64,000 nucleotides of DNA from Selaginella tamariscina (taxonomy: Eukaryota; Streptophyta; Lycopodiopsida; Selaginellales; Selaginellaceae): NCBI GenBank assembly GCA_003024785.1, contig PUQB01000024.1, positions 272,588 to 336,587 on the forward strand, written 5' to 3'. The translations under genes were made by a program, and so were the position numbers. Under the pieces are notes generated by a model. That model was not told where the DNA came from. It ran no database searches and was given only the letters and a program-made list of their open reading frames with translations. Numbering within the stretch: position 1 is the stretch's first letter; each line of letters begins with the position of its first letter. This document shows positions 24,750 to 36,084 of this stretch, one piece after another.

Positions 24750-27700
24750 TTAGTTCACGGGGTGCAAGTGTACGACGTTGCAAATGCTTGACAACTCGAG
24801 GATCAGCTCCAGTACACGCTTGTAAACAAAATACATATGTTTGCAAGGCACCCACTGACGACCATTGCAGAACTCCGAGCATGAACAAGATGGTGCGCTG
24901 CAAATGACAACCCAAGCAGATGTATGGTCGTTGTCACATACTCTGAAGCGAATGCATGTTGGAGGATCAACCACGTCAACTTCTGCGACATATGCTCCCA
25001 ACGTCAAACATGCTTCAAACTTACCTTGTTTCTTAGACATCCCTAAAGGTGTTCTTGTTGCACGACCACTTGCAGGAACAGGAGGTCCACGAAATTGTGC
25101 AGGGGGTGTTGAAAATCCAGTGACTCCAACAGGAACTGAAGGAACATGAGGTGTTGAAAAACCTGGCACTCCTGCATGAGCTGAAGGAAGCCCAGCTAGC
25201 ATAAAACCTGATCTTGCCAGATCATTGATCTCCATTGCTATCAGCTTCGTGCCCACTTGAACTTTCCAAACCGAGGTAGAAGCTGGCGGAGAAACAATAG
25301 TTGGTCTTGGATGTCTGCTGCAAAGCATGTTTGTTGGACAAAAATACATCATTTGTGAGCGAAAGCATTCTTCACCAGTTTCTTTGTCATTGTATCTGAT
25401 CCTTCCAAAAAAACAAGGAGCAGCCACTCGATTACACTTTGTCACAAGCACTCCACTGACCTCCTGAAGAGGGAAAGCCTGCCAGACATTTCACAGAACT
25501 TCTTTCACCACATCTTCTAATCGCCCATTGTCCAGGTGTAACATCTTGTTCTTCAACCAGAACATATTCTTCATGTTCTTCTGCAAGTTGAAAATCCAAT
25601 CGTCGCTTCCGTCTACACTGTGTTGGAATAACCTGTTCACTATAGAAGATGTCCGGTCGGTGGGATCGTTCAGCCTCTGACCCCATATTTCTTTGCACAG
25701 TGCGATGTTCAACATTCGTGGCAGCCACAAAAGCAGTATCCTGCATGCTTGATGGAGCAACATCTTCAACTAAGTCGATGATAACCTTTGCTGTAGGTGT
25801 TGTTGAGTTAGCATTTGACATTCTTCTCTCGAACCTTGCTGAGAGCTCCTCTGAAGTCGGCCCGGAACCACTATACCTTCCATCTCTAAAAGCCTTCACA
25901 AGAGCACATTGTCGCACTGATTCAGTCAGGTCGTGGATTGTAGCTTGGTACAATGAAATGTATTTTGAATCTCTAGCCCTCCTCCATCTTCCGTGAACAG
26001 ACTCCGACTGGTTTGTCATGGGCACAACCCTTGCAGCATTCTCCGGCATGCTTTCAAGAACAACATTTGAAATATGATTCTTCTGTCTTTCCCACCATGA
26101 AAACCACGTCTGCATAACTCCAACATCCTTCACATTTTCATTCCAAAAGCGGAAAAGATTATTTTCAATTTCTTCACGATCAGTTGTTGATGTGGCTGTT
26201 GGCCATGATCTCAAAAGTTGAAGATGTTGTTGTTGATGTTCAAGAGGGACCCACTTCCTTGTCACACGTTGTATGGCTTGTTCATAGTGAAAGATACAGC
26301 TCCGTTCACGTCCAGGAATTTCTTGGCCATTAAAGAACACATTCCTAATTGCTTGCCAGATCGCTCCTGCTTCATCGGACATAAACCCAGCGAACTGCAC
26401 ATTGTAGATTCCCTTCTCGGAACAGACATCCAACATAGCACGAAAAAACTTCTCCACAGCTCCAGCCGTTTGTCTCTTCATGTCACCATAAGCAATGGTG
26501 GATAATCGGCGCACACTATAAAATAATCAAAGAGTTAAGCAAACAACAAAAAGATAACATCTTACTTTGGGTCGTAAACATGCAATGCCAGAGTGATCCA
26601 CTTATCAACAACACGGTGTGTGTGATCAAGTAGAACCCAACTCTTCTGCAAAGGGCCAAGAGGAGGTTGGCACATCCTTACATAATCGATTCCAGAACCT
26701 GGCCCTGAAACCGTCATCTTAAAAACTAATGCCTGGTCGTCTGAACCACGGAAATTCATCCCAGGATAGTGAATCACGTGGATGAATGGGATAGACAACC
26801 TTCGTTTCAGCTCCAATAATCCATCAATATTCTCTGGCATTTCAGCAGCAGTTCTCTTTGCGGACGCTACCCATTGACGAACTCTGCATCAAAGGTATTA
26901 TCAAAGAATGCTCAGCACAAAGTAAAACTCTAATTGTACCTTCGATTGTTTGATAAGTTGCAAATGATCCATGAGCTTATCCCAACTTCCAGGCTCAGAA
27001 TTATCTAATAGGAAACCAAAGATAGCATCTTTACATGCTGCCATTTCGATGACTCTTGGACTAGCTCTGGGAGTTCTTTCTGTTGCATTCTGGACCGCCA
27101 TATGCATTTCTTCTTTGTTCGATGCAGAAACACCATCACCCACTGGATGTGAATGTTTTCCCTGGTGGATAAACAATCTAGTCTTGGTTATGTCGTCTGG
27201 GAAAACGCAAAACGCCACAGCATGACAAACTTCAAGGCACAATGGATTTTCTTTACAGAAAAAACATGTCAATCCTTTTGCCAGTTTGTCGATTGAAGGT
27301 GGGGAAACAATACATCCTTTCCATTTAGTGCAGTTCGGAAATCCTGCCTTAGAAGCAGGGCAGTCCGGGTTGATACAGCAAAGGCTCCCAACACATTTGC
27401 TCTGGACACCCTCGCTTGGAAATTTCAGTTGCTAGTCGTTCCTGCAGTCCATGTATGTCCATCTTCTTTTCGATTCATTCCTTTGTTTGTCTCGGAAGGA
27501 GGGAGCTCAAAAATGACATCCTCATCATACGCAACAGGCAATTCATTTGTATGAATGATCATGAAGCCCTTGATAAGAATTATTCCCTTTTTGCAAGTAT
27601 TAGAAGTGAAAAGGTCTTTCAACGTTGAATATTCAAAGTCAAAAGCAACGACAAGCTTAAACAATGGTCCTCCATCTGGTAACAAAACATATCCCGGATT

Positions 27701-27894
27701 ATCTTTCCCCCAACATCTTGGTCCTCGTTTATTTCGATCTCTAAAACAGATTGCCCATGGAGAAGTTTAAAAAGACGAACACTTTGCCAATTAAAAATGT
27801 CAAAGAACTTTTTGATCTGATTAGTAAGAACGATTCTAACACCATCTATCACATGAACATCGTGATCCAAATTGCCGTAAACAATCTTGGCCAT
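24750..27894 (-). CDS. DDE transposase gene with cysteine clusters and SWIM zinc finger (MULE/KDZ-like), frame-disrupted
   Basis: Coding runs from an ATG at 27894 to a stop at 24750, with at least one intron (about 26570-26515, joining DP-N-VRRL). The N-terminal part contains a Cys-rich block (27272-27400, with CCINPDC and TKWKGC, then TCFFCKENPLCLEVC) and an IHQGKHSHPVG motif. The central part (about 26840-25900) has DDE-type signatures: WVLLDHTH for the first Asp, GFMSDEAGA for the second, a CIFHYEQ motif, and the Glu in NQSESVHG. The C-terminal part has a SWIM finger, CSCSEFCNGRQWVPCKHMYF (about 24850-24910). Such proteins cut and paste DNA transposons in the nucleus. Frame changes at about 27700, 27400 and 25450 mean decay, missed introns or sequence errors. 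MULE and KDZ assignments both remain possible; the Cys clusters favour KDZ-like. Confidence 0.75.
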
Positions 27895-28559
27895 TGTGCA
27901 AACAGTTACCACAAACGTGATAAAAAAACAACAACATTACTTAATCATCTTTTAGAAAATATCAAATATTACCATTCCAAGAATTCATAATCATGACTCA
28001 ACGTGGGCGGATATTTAATTCGAGGAAACGTATAGATCTTAGATGCTAATATAGTATAGCACTTCACATAGAGATAGAGCAATCTTTATTATCTTTTAAA
28101 TAAATGTGTGTCTAATCTACATTCATCTGACATTTTTATTTATGACTTGTTTATATTCTGTTACTTTATTTACTATAATTATATAGCCATTTGATCTAGT
28201 ATTTTATATAAATGTGTACTATTGTAGACATTATAATACATATTTTTACACGAATATTTGTTTAATTATATAATAATATATTTTTTAACATACATATCTT
28301 TACTTAAATATGTGTTTGTATTTGTATCCTTTTGTATAGTATGTTATTTATCGCAAATATTATATATACTATTGCATGGTTTGATTAAACACAGTTTTAT
28401 GATTAAGGGCCAAAGGGTTAAGGGTTAGGTTTTAGGGTAAAGGTTTAGGGCTGGCCACTCTTTTTCTCCATTCTCCATTGACGAGAGGGCACTCTTGTTC
28501 TTCTTTTCGCAGCCGCTTTTGTTCTCCATTTGCAGCGACAGGAGGCTAATGTGAATGTC
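27895..28559. promoter_or_regulatory. Intergenic region between the divergent transposase and ParB-methyltransferase genes
   Basis: The 665 bp separate two head-to-head ATGs (27894 minus, 28560 plus). The left two thirds are AT-rich. The right part (28405-28455) holds repeated TTAGGG/TTTAGGG telo-box-like words, common in promoters of plant genes active in dividing cells. The arrangement could allow shared control; this is inference. Confidence 0.45.
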
Positions 28560-31500
28560 ATGGCAACATGGCTACAGGTAAAATTTTATGTATGTGCGTG
28601 CAAATTCAGTAGCAATTTCTGTACATGTATATGTGAATTCAGCAGGATTTCTCTCTATTCACAAACGCACACAAACACACACACACACACACATCTCTCC
28701 GACAGCATGAGTTCTTGCCGTTTTCGACAGGATTTTCTAGTCGATTTCGGCAGGAATTCTGCCGTTGGGATGGTGCAGCGACCGCACCATACTGGCGGTA
28801 GGAAATTCTTGTCGATTTTGGCAGGGAAAGTGTGTATGTGTGTATATATATAGTTACATTAGACTTGTATACATGTGTGTGTGTGTGTGTATATATAGTT
28901 ACATTAGACTTGTATACATGTGTGTGTGTGTGTGTGTGTTTGTGTGTGTATATATATAGTTTACATTAGACTTGTATACATGTGTGTGGTGTGTGTGTGT
29001 TTGTGTGTGTATATATATAGTTTATATTAGACTTGTATACATGTGTGTGTGTGTGTCTATATATATAATATATATTATAGTCTTAGTATTCTTCATATAA
29101 CAAGTCTTTATATATATTATATATATATAATATATTATATATAATATATATGTATAAGTATATGAATTAAGACTTGTATATATGAGATGATGCTTTTTCG
29201 TCTGTATATACATACATGTGAAGAGATATGAATATACCCATATTCAATCTCTCACTCACACAAAACACAAACAACATTGCACACACACACACACATAAGC
29301 AACATTACACACATACACAAGGAACATTATATAGTGAGCACACACAAACAACATTACATGTATAAATATGTGTGTGTGTGTGTCATATATATTGATAGGT
29401 ATACATATATAGTAAATGTGTGTCCATAAATTAAACAACTCACACACACACTCTTATCAGTTGTTGTAATTGCAGAATGAGCAAAGGCAGAGTAAGAGAC
29501 TGCGAGATAAATACAAGACTTTGACACTTCAAGAACATATCGTCCAAGAAGCTCTTGCAGATATGGCTCCAAAACCTCGTGGCAAGAAAGGAGGCCGAGG
29601 CGCCAAGCAACAACTGCAACACGAAGAGATGATGCCGACGAACAATGAACCTGTGGATAGTTCGCAAGTCATTGATGAACATGCTGTGGTGAGTGAATGG
29701 ATGCCTAGAAATAGGGAGATGCAGGAAGCTCTGCAGAACACGGTAATGCAGAGGAAGTACCGGACATTGATCTTGGTAGTAAAATGTTCAATAAGAAGAG
29801 GAAACTGGATGCTCCTGAGGATGTTGCCGAATCATATGCAATTCCGGAGCGGCTGACACTTGAGGCTCCATCCAAGCTTCTTCGGGATCTTGTTATTCGG
29901 TATGACACAGATATTGACACATCGCTACAAGGACGAGACCACTACGTTCCAGTTGAGCTTGGTGAGCCTCCGCGTATCCCGGTTCACAGGTTGCTCCCAC
30001 ACCAACGTTTGAGGAATGTCACTAAGGACGGCGTGAAAGACCTTGTTGGATGGATTAGAGCTGAAGGATTTTACCAGGAGACGTCAGTGTTCACCTTATC
30101 TTTCGGACCACAGCTGAGTGCAGACGAACGCCGAAGTTGGAATGAGTCAGAAGCACAGGTCGATAGAGAGTTTGAAGCGGATTTGCATAAGCCAGCATTT
30201 TCTGCGTGGTATCGATTTCTGAAAGATGCAAAGTTTCTGGTGTGGGATGGGAATCATCGTCGGGTTGCTTTGAACACTTTGCTTGCTGAAGAGCCAGGTT
30301 TGAAATGGACTTTGCGTGTACGTGCAACACTCATAGCATCCACAGTGCAAGAGGAGAAGAGACTAATCGCTGCTTGCAATCGGTTGAATGAGTAAGTGAC
30401 TTGTTTGTTTCATTATTTAAATACTAAATAAATGTTGTTTTGTTTTGCAGAGCAACTGCTCGTGTGGTTCCTACAACAATCATTCACACCTTGCAGTTCT
30501 TACGGAATTGTTGTGTGAAGTCTGCAGATCTTTCTACCGATCATGTTCTTGCGGGATGCCGGAGGAAGATAGAAAAGCTGTGGAAGTGTGGAGATCGAAC
30601 AAAAAGAAGACGTTTGGTACGAGTATCCAAAGACGACATTGGTGAAGATTTTTTGGGAGGTAATCTTCTTCTTTTTTTTTTGATTTTCGGTTTCTTTTGC
30701 AGAATCAACTGAAGCGACAAATCGCTACAAAACTTGCGAACAGAAAACCAAACCAGACAGAATCTCAGATCCTCTCCAGCGTTTACAAGACATTCACAGT
30801 TCGGATGAACAAATTCCTCACCATTGCTGATCCGGCGGTCGGAAGATTGGTTCAAGGCGATCACAGATATCACTATCAAACCATCAACGAAGCAAATAAC
30901 TCTGGAGAAGCTTCAAATGCTCGCGAAGTCCCAGCTTCCTTCCAACGTCAAGGTTGATATCCTTGGAAGCTTGTGCACATTCAAGAACGTGGCGTTCTTG
31001 AGAAGCTGGTGAACATGACGGAGAAAGACAAGAAGGAAGGTGTCACCGGCTGGCCTGACAAGGACTTCATCAAGTTTTTGCACATCTTTACTTACTGGTT
31101 CCAGGTAATTTAATATTTATATTTTTCATTTTTATTCGTTTTATCGTGCCAGGTCGGGAGGCAGCTAAAGAGCTTTTGGTCGAGCATGCAAGAGTTATGA
31201 CGAGTTTATGGTATATAGAAGATGCACAATGAAATTAAGTTGGATATGTACCAGAACATGCTCGAGAACAAGGAGTTCGGTGCGACAATTCCACCTCTCG
31301 ACTATTTGAGCTGGAAAATCTGCAAAAAGAATGGCATTCAGGCAAGTTTTTTTTGTTTCTTTAGATTTTTATCTATTTTTACAGGTTTTTAAAATGGAAA
31401 AACGATGCACTCCCTGAAGATTTCAAAGAGTGGATGGATGTTACCAAGGATTCTAGCATGTGGAGCCGGTTGTTACGTGATATCAGTGATTACGAAGTGG

Positions 31501-33066
31501 AACACTGTCCTTTCTGGCTGGATTTCCTTCCTGGTGACTGTCCCGAATGGGAGATGGCCAGCTATAAGATACACAAGGATGATCGGCGAGAGCTATTATG
31601 GAAGAACGACAATGCTGCAAGGAAGCTCCATGTGAAGATGGATATCAGGTATGCTAGATCGGCGAGCAAGGTCAGCAAGGGACAAGCTTCTTCTTCAGCC
31701 CCATCCTTCATCTCGGCTGGATTGGAAGAAGATGATATGTTGAGGATGGTGATGCCTGAGAAGGGAAATGGAAGCTGGGAAATCATTCATGCAGATTCAG
31801 AGAACCTTGCAGTCCAGTACTTCAAAGCCGGAAGGCCTTTTCCGTCAGGATTGAAGGAGCTTGAGGATTGGATCGTGAGTCACAAGTCAAGTTGGACTAT
31901 TCATGTGTTTGGTGCGAAGCCTCCACCAAAATGCATCCAGGGAGCTGTTGATCTCGTTGTCATCGACCCGCCTACCGGATGCGTTGCTGAGGCAGGCGGG
32001 ATGGTGGATCAATACACGAAGTTCTCGGATGCTTTGCTGAAGAACTTGGTGAACCTTGCTTTCGGGATATTAGACAGAGCTGGCCATGTGGTAGTGTTTG
32101 TGCTACCGGATGATGTTCAGCTTTGAAGAACACTTGCAAGCTAAAGTTTCTGCAGATGAGTTATGTGCACACGACAAGTCATGGGGATACCGTTTCTCTA
32201 GAAAGGTAATTCTTCTTTTTGAGAATGTCATTTTTTAATGTTATTTTTTCAGGAAAGCATCATTGCCATGTGTATTTTTGGTTCCCCCTACTCTAAGGTT
32301 GAAGAAAAGGAGATCTTGGACACTCGCTACACTCTTCTTTTGATGAGCCAGAAGATTTCCACTCCCATGGTATAATGTTGTTTGTTATTTCTCATTTCTA
32401 ATATTGTAACTTTCAGGATTTCAATTGGCCCGAAATCTCCCAAGTTGTTTGCGATGCTAGTGGAGAAGCTCACAAAGCCTGGTGGAACTGTGTGGATCTA
32501 ACAGTGGGAACCGGTGCTAGTATTCTTGCAGCTTTTCACACAGGGAGACATGGTTATGGAATCGACATCAACAAGGATCTGGTTTTAGCAGCCAGAGATG
32601 TCTTCAGGAAGGTCATTCCAAGTGTTACAGCAGCTGAAGGTGGTGGGGATGATCAAGTTGTTTCCATGATTACTCCTTTTGATGAGTGGAAGAGGGCCAT
32701 GGAAACAGAAGCACAGGATTTGCCTTTGGCTAGCGACAACGATGGAGACCAGGATCCGCCTTCTCGAAACGACAAGGATGTTGTTACGGAGAAGTCCGTG
32801 GAGCACAACGACGAGTCATCAGATGAGTCAGCAGAAGAGAGATCATACGAGTCATCAGATGATGAGTGAGATTTGTTTTTCATCTTTTTTTTTTAAACTT
32901 TAATATGTTTTCAGTATTTCTACCAGACTACGCTAATCAGATGGCAAAGAAAATGGTTGAAGAGTTCGAAGTTTACGACAGACAGATTTTGGAGAAACGT
33001 TCACGACACCGTAACAATGCATTCATTAACGACGAGGCACTGGCTGGTGGAAACGAGTCTTCATGA
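28560..33066 (+). CDS. ParB-like domain fused to a DNA amino-methyltransferase, multi-exon gene
   Basis: The first coding exon is 28560-28577 (MATWLQ) and joins in frame to 29476 across a 0.9-kb intron. An N-terminal basic patch (PRGKKGGRGAK) follows. Next comes a ParB/Spo0J-type domain (about 29930-30395): an IPVHRLLPHQRL motif, a helix ending GWIRAEGF, and DGNHRRVAL, matching the ParB DGNxR core. A central helical region (30440-31700) follows. At 31950-32126 is VDLVVIDPPTG, methyltransferase motif IV, and at 32490-32560 DLTVGTGASILAAFHTG ending in GYGIDIN, motif I with the SAM-binding acidic residue. The order IV then I is that of beta-type N6-adenine/N4-cytosine methyltransferases. An acidic Ser-rich tail (32750-32869) and a possible last exon (32930-33066) end it. 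Introns have clear GT/AG ends, so it is not bacterial contamination. Frame changes near 29700, 30800, 30980, 31190 and 32125 are unexplained (decay, or missing bases). Confidence 0.72.
28831..29062 (+). repeat. Minisatellite of about 55-60 bp in intron 1 of the ParB-methyltransferase gene
   Basis: Four units share TATATATAG, TT(A)CATTAGACTTG, TATACATG and a (GT)n run of changing length. An AT-rich palindromic tract (29062-29165) follows. Confidence 0.85.
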
Positions 33067-33637
33067 TTGAGTTATGTTTTTATTGTAATTTTTATTTAGT
33101 TTGATGGTATTTATAAAAAATATAATTATAGTTATAAATATAAATTTAAAAAATAAAAAACATAAATATAAAATATATATATGTCAGATTAACCCCCAAA
33201 TTTGTGAAACTTGACACATTACCGTGCCACCCCCGCCGCACCAGAATATTCTTTATATGAAATGAATATTCTATATGGAAGGAATATTCTGGTACAACGG
33301 AAATCCGTACGCTCGGCAAATTGAGCTCGAACCCTGTAAAGTATTAGCATGTATTACATATAGGATAGTAACACATGACCGGTACGTGTCAATGCTGCGT
33401 GTTGCATGGTGTGCCACATGGGCATGTTTCTATTATTACATACTTATTTTAATTAACTATTTAACATCTAAATCATTTTTTTATATTAAGATTTTTGTTA
33501 TTTACTTTTTATGCTAATTATCACGATATATTATATATAAAATGCATTATTCTATAACGCAACACGTGAGTGCCTGAGAGAGAGATTCTCGTCTATTTTC
33601 AATACAGAGGAGTTTATAGATTACAAAATGTGAAGAA
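33067..33637. other. Right flank of the ParB-methyltransferase gene; candidate right end of the mobile unit
   Basis: AT-rich up to 33190. At 33235-33311 lie CGCCGCACC, three GAATATTC words and ACGGAAATCCGTACG, resembling in inverted order the cluster at 24443-24565. The rest (33312-33637) is the upstream region of the PPR gene. Confidence 0.45.
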
Positions 33638-35658
33638 ATGGATAGAAACAAATGCGTGGAGCTTATAGACTCGTGCAAAACCTTCCACAGAGCACAAGAG
33701 CTCCACAACCTCCTTAAACCATTTGTGGCACACAAGGACGATTTCATCTGCAACAAATTCATACAAATGCACACCAGATGTGGCACATTGGAACAGGCAC
33801 AGCACATCTTTGACAATTACTTCACCGAGAAGAACACATATACATGCAATATCATGCTCTCTGCATATGCCCGGAATGGGCATCTCAAGGAGGCCAAGCA
33901 GCTCTTCGATAGCATGCCTGATCCTGACTTGGTTTCCTGGAACACAATGCTTTCTGCATATGCCACAATGGGCATCTGGAGAAAGCCGAGTATCTCTTCA
34001 ACCTTATGCCTCACAGAAACGCAGTCTCATGGAATGCTCTGATCACCGCATATGTTCAGAATGGGCACGTCCAGAAAGCAAGGTGGGTGTTTGATCGCAT
34101 GCCAGAACAGAACCTCGTCTCGTTCAATTCCTTGGTTACGGGATACGATCATGAGCGACAAGAAATCTTCAACTCGATGCCTTTGTGGGACTTGGTTTCA
34201 TGGAATGCACTTCTCACTGGCTATGTCCAGAAAGGGAACATCGATCAAGCGGAAGAACTCTGTGAATCCATGCCAGAGAGGAACTTAATCTCTTGGAATG
34301 CAATGCTCTCAGCATATGCCCAGAATGGACATCTCAAGAAAGCAAAGAAGCTCTTCATGGAAATGCCACAGTACGATCTTATCTCGTGCACTGCATTGTT
34401 GGGTGGTTACACTCAGATCGGTGACTTAGAAGAGGCCAAGAGCTTGTTCGATTCCATGCCGCAGAGGGACAATGTGTTGGACTTTCAATCCTATCTGCAT
34501 ATGCCTCGAATGGGCATCTATCAAGAGCCAAGAAATGTTCGATCAGATGCCGGAGCGGGACCAAGTTGCTTGGAATGCGATGCTATCTGCATATGCCCAG
34601 AACCGGCATATGGAGGAGGCAAGAAGACTCTTCAATGAAATGCCGCAGTGGGACGCTGTTTCATGGAGTACACTCTTAGCAGGATACGCCGCAAATGGGG
34701 AAATTCAGAAAGCGGAGGAGCTCTTCAAATATATGCCACACCAGAGCTTGGTTTCATGGAATGCTATGATATCTGCACATGCCCTTCATGGTCATGTAGA
34801 AGAAGTAAAATACATGTTCGACAAGATGCCGGAACATGACTTAGTATCGTGGAATTCGGTGCTCTATGCAAATGCCCAGAATGGGCAACTGAATGAAGCG
34901 AGAACAACATTCAGAGATATGCCCCAGAAGGATGTGATTTCTTGGACAAGTATGCTGGGTGTATATGTACAACATGGACGTATAGAAGACGCGAAGTGTA
35001 TGTTTGACATGATGCCACAAATGAATCAAATCTCTTGGAATACCATGCTTGCTGCATATGCCCAATCTGGGTATCTGCAGGAAGCACAGAATTTATTCCA
35101 TGAAATGCCACAGAAGGACTCTGTTTCATGGAACACACTTCTTCTTGCGCATTACCATACTGGGGAACTGCAAAATGCAAAAGGAGTGTTTGATATGATA
35201 CCGGAGCAGAATGTGATCTCGTTAAGTGTACACTTGGCTGGATATGCCCAGAATGGGCATAACCATCAAGCGATTGAGGTCTTTGATAACATGAAAATGC
35301 TGCATATCCCGGACTATATATGTTTTGTTCTTGTTTGGTTGCTACAAGCCGGAGTGGGAAAGTATATGACGGTTGGTCGCGGTTTAGATCTATGGCTATG
35401 GATTACGGGATTAAACCTGCTAAACAGCATTACTGCTGTATTATCGACTTGCTAGCTAGGAGTGGATATCTAGACGATGCCGAGGAACTTATACTCAGCA
35501 TGCCTTATGTTCCTAAAGATGTAGATTGGACGTGCTTGCTTGCAGCTTGTAAATCTTATAAAGATATCGAACGTGGTGCAAGAGTTACACAGTTAGCTAA
35601 TGATTTATATTCAAAAGATGGAGCTGCTTATGTGTTACTTGCAAACACATACACTTGA
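33638..35658 (+). CDS. Pentatricopeptide repeat (PPR) protein, intronless, frame-disrupted
   Basis: From MDRNKCVEL at 33638 the strand encodes about 18 consecutive helical-hairpin repeats of roughly 31 residues (S-type), each of the form VSWNxMLSAYAQNGH, then EAKxLFxxMP. It ends with an E-like segment (AKQHYCCIIDLLARSGY, then DVDWTCLLAACKS) and no DYW domain. Such proteins bind organellar RNA one base per repeat and act in editing, splicing or stability in plastids or mitochondria. The frame changes near 33970, 34480, 34530 and 35330; between breaks the repeats are well conserved, so one-base sequence errors or a very young pseudogene are both possible. No intron is seen. The stop lies 28 bp from the stop of the convergent NHX gene. 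Confidence 0.85.
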
Positions 35659-35686
35659 GTACACACACGCACGTACGCGTGTATGT

Positions 35687-36039
35687 TTAAACCTGCCATG
35701 GAGTTGTATTACGAACAAGCCCACCGAAAACAGGACGCATATATAAATCATCAAAGCCGCGCCACAAACTATGGACAGCTGAAGTAGGATGTGTTAACAG
35801 GAGAGTGAGGCTGCTTCTCCTCCGTAGATTTGGACCATCCTGCGGTTCACCTTCGTTACTGCTGCTGTCTGGTTCCTCGGTTAATGGTAAACATTGTTCA
35901 TTGCTTTTCGAAGGTCTTATACAAAATGTGGACAACAGATGCTGAGGTAAAACTCTTTCTACTAATGCCTTCGTAAAAGTTCCCAATACCTGTAAATTAT
36001 ATCATACATATATACATAAATAGTTATGACATAACACGT

Positions 36040-36084
<45 letters not shown>

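Noticed and set aside
25649..26505. Plus-strand ORFs opposite the transposase
   Set aside because: They are antisense shadows of the transposase exons without recognisable domains.
28831..29062. Regularly spaced repeats recalling a CRISPR array
   Set aside because: The units are low-complexity GT/TA minisatellite in a eukaryotic intron with no cas genes; spacer-like unique segments are absent.
28560..33066. Bacterial contamination as source of the ParB-methyltransferase
   Set aside because: The gene has several introns with GT/AG borders and pyrimidine tracts and is embedded in plant sequence.
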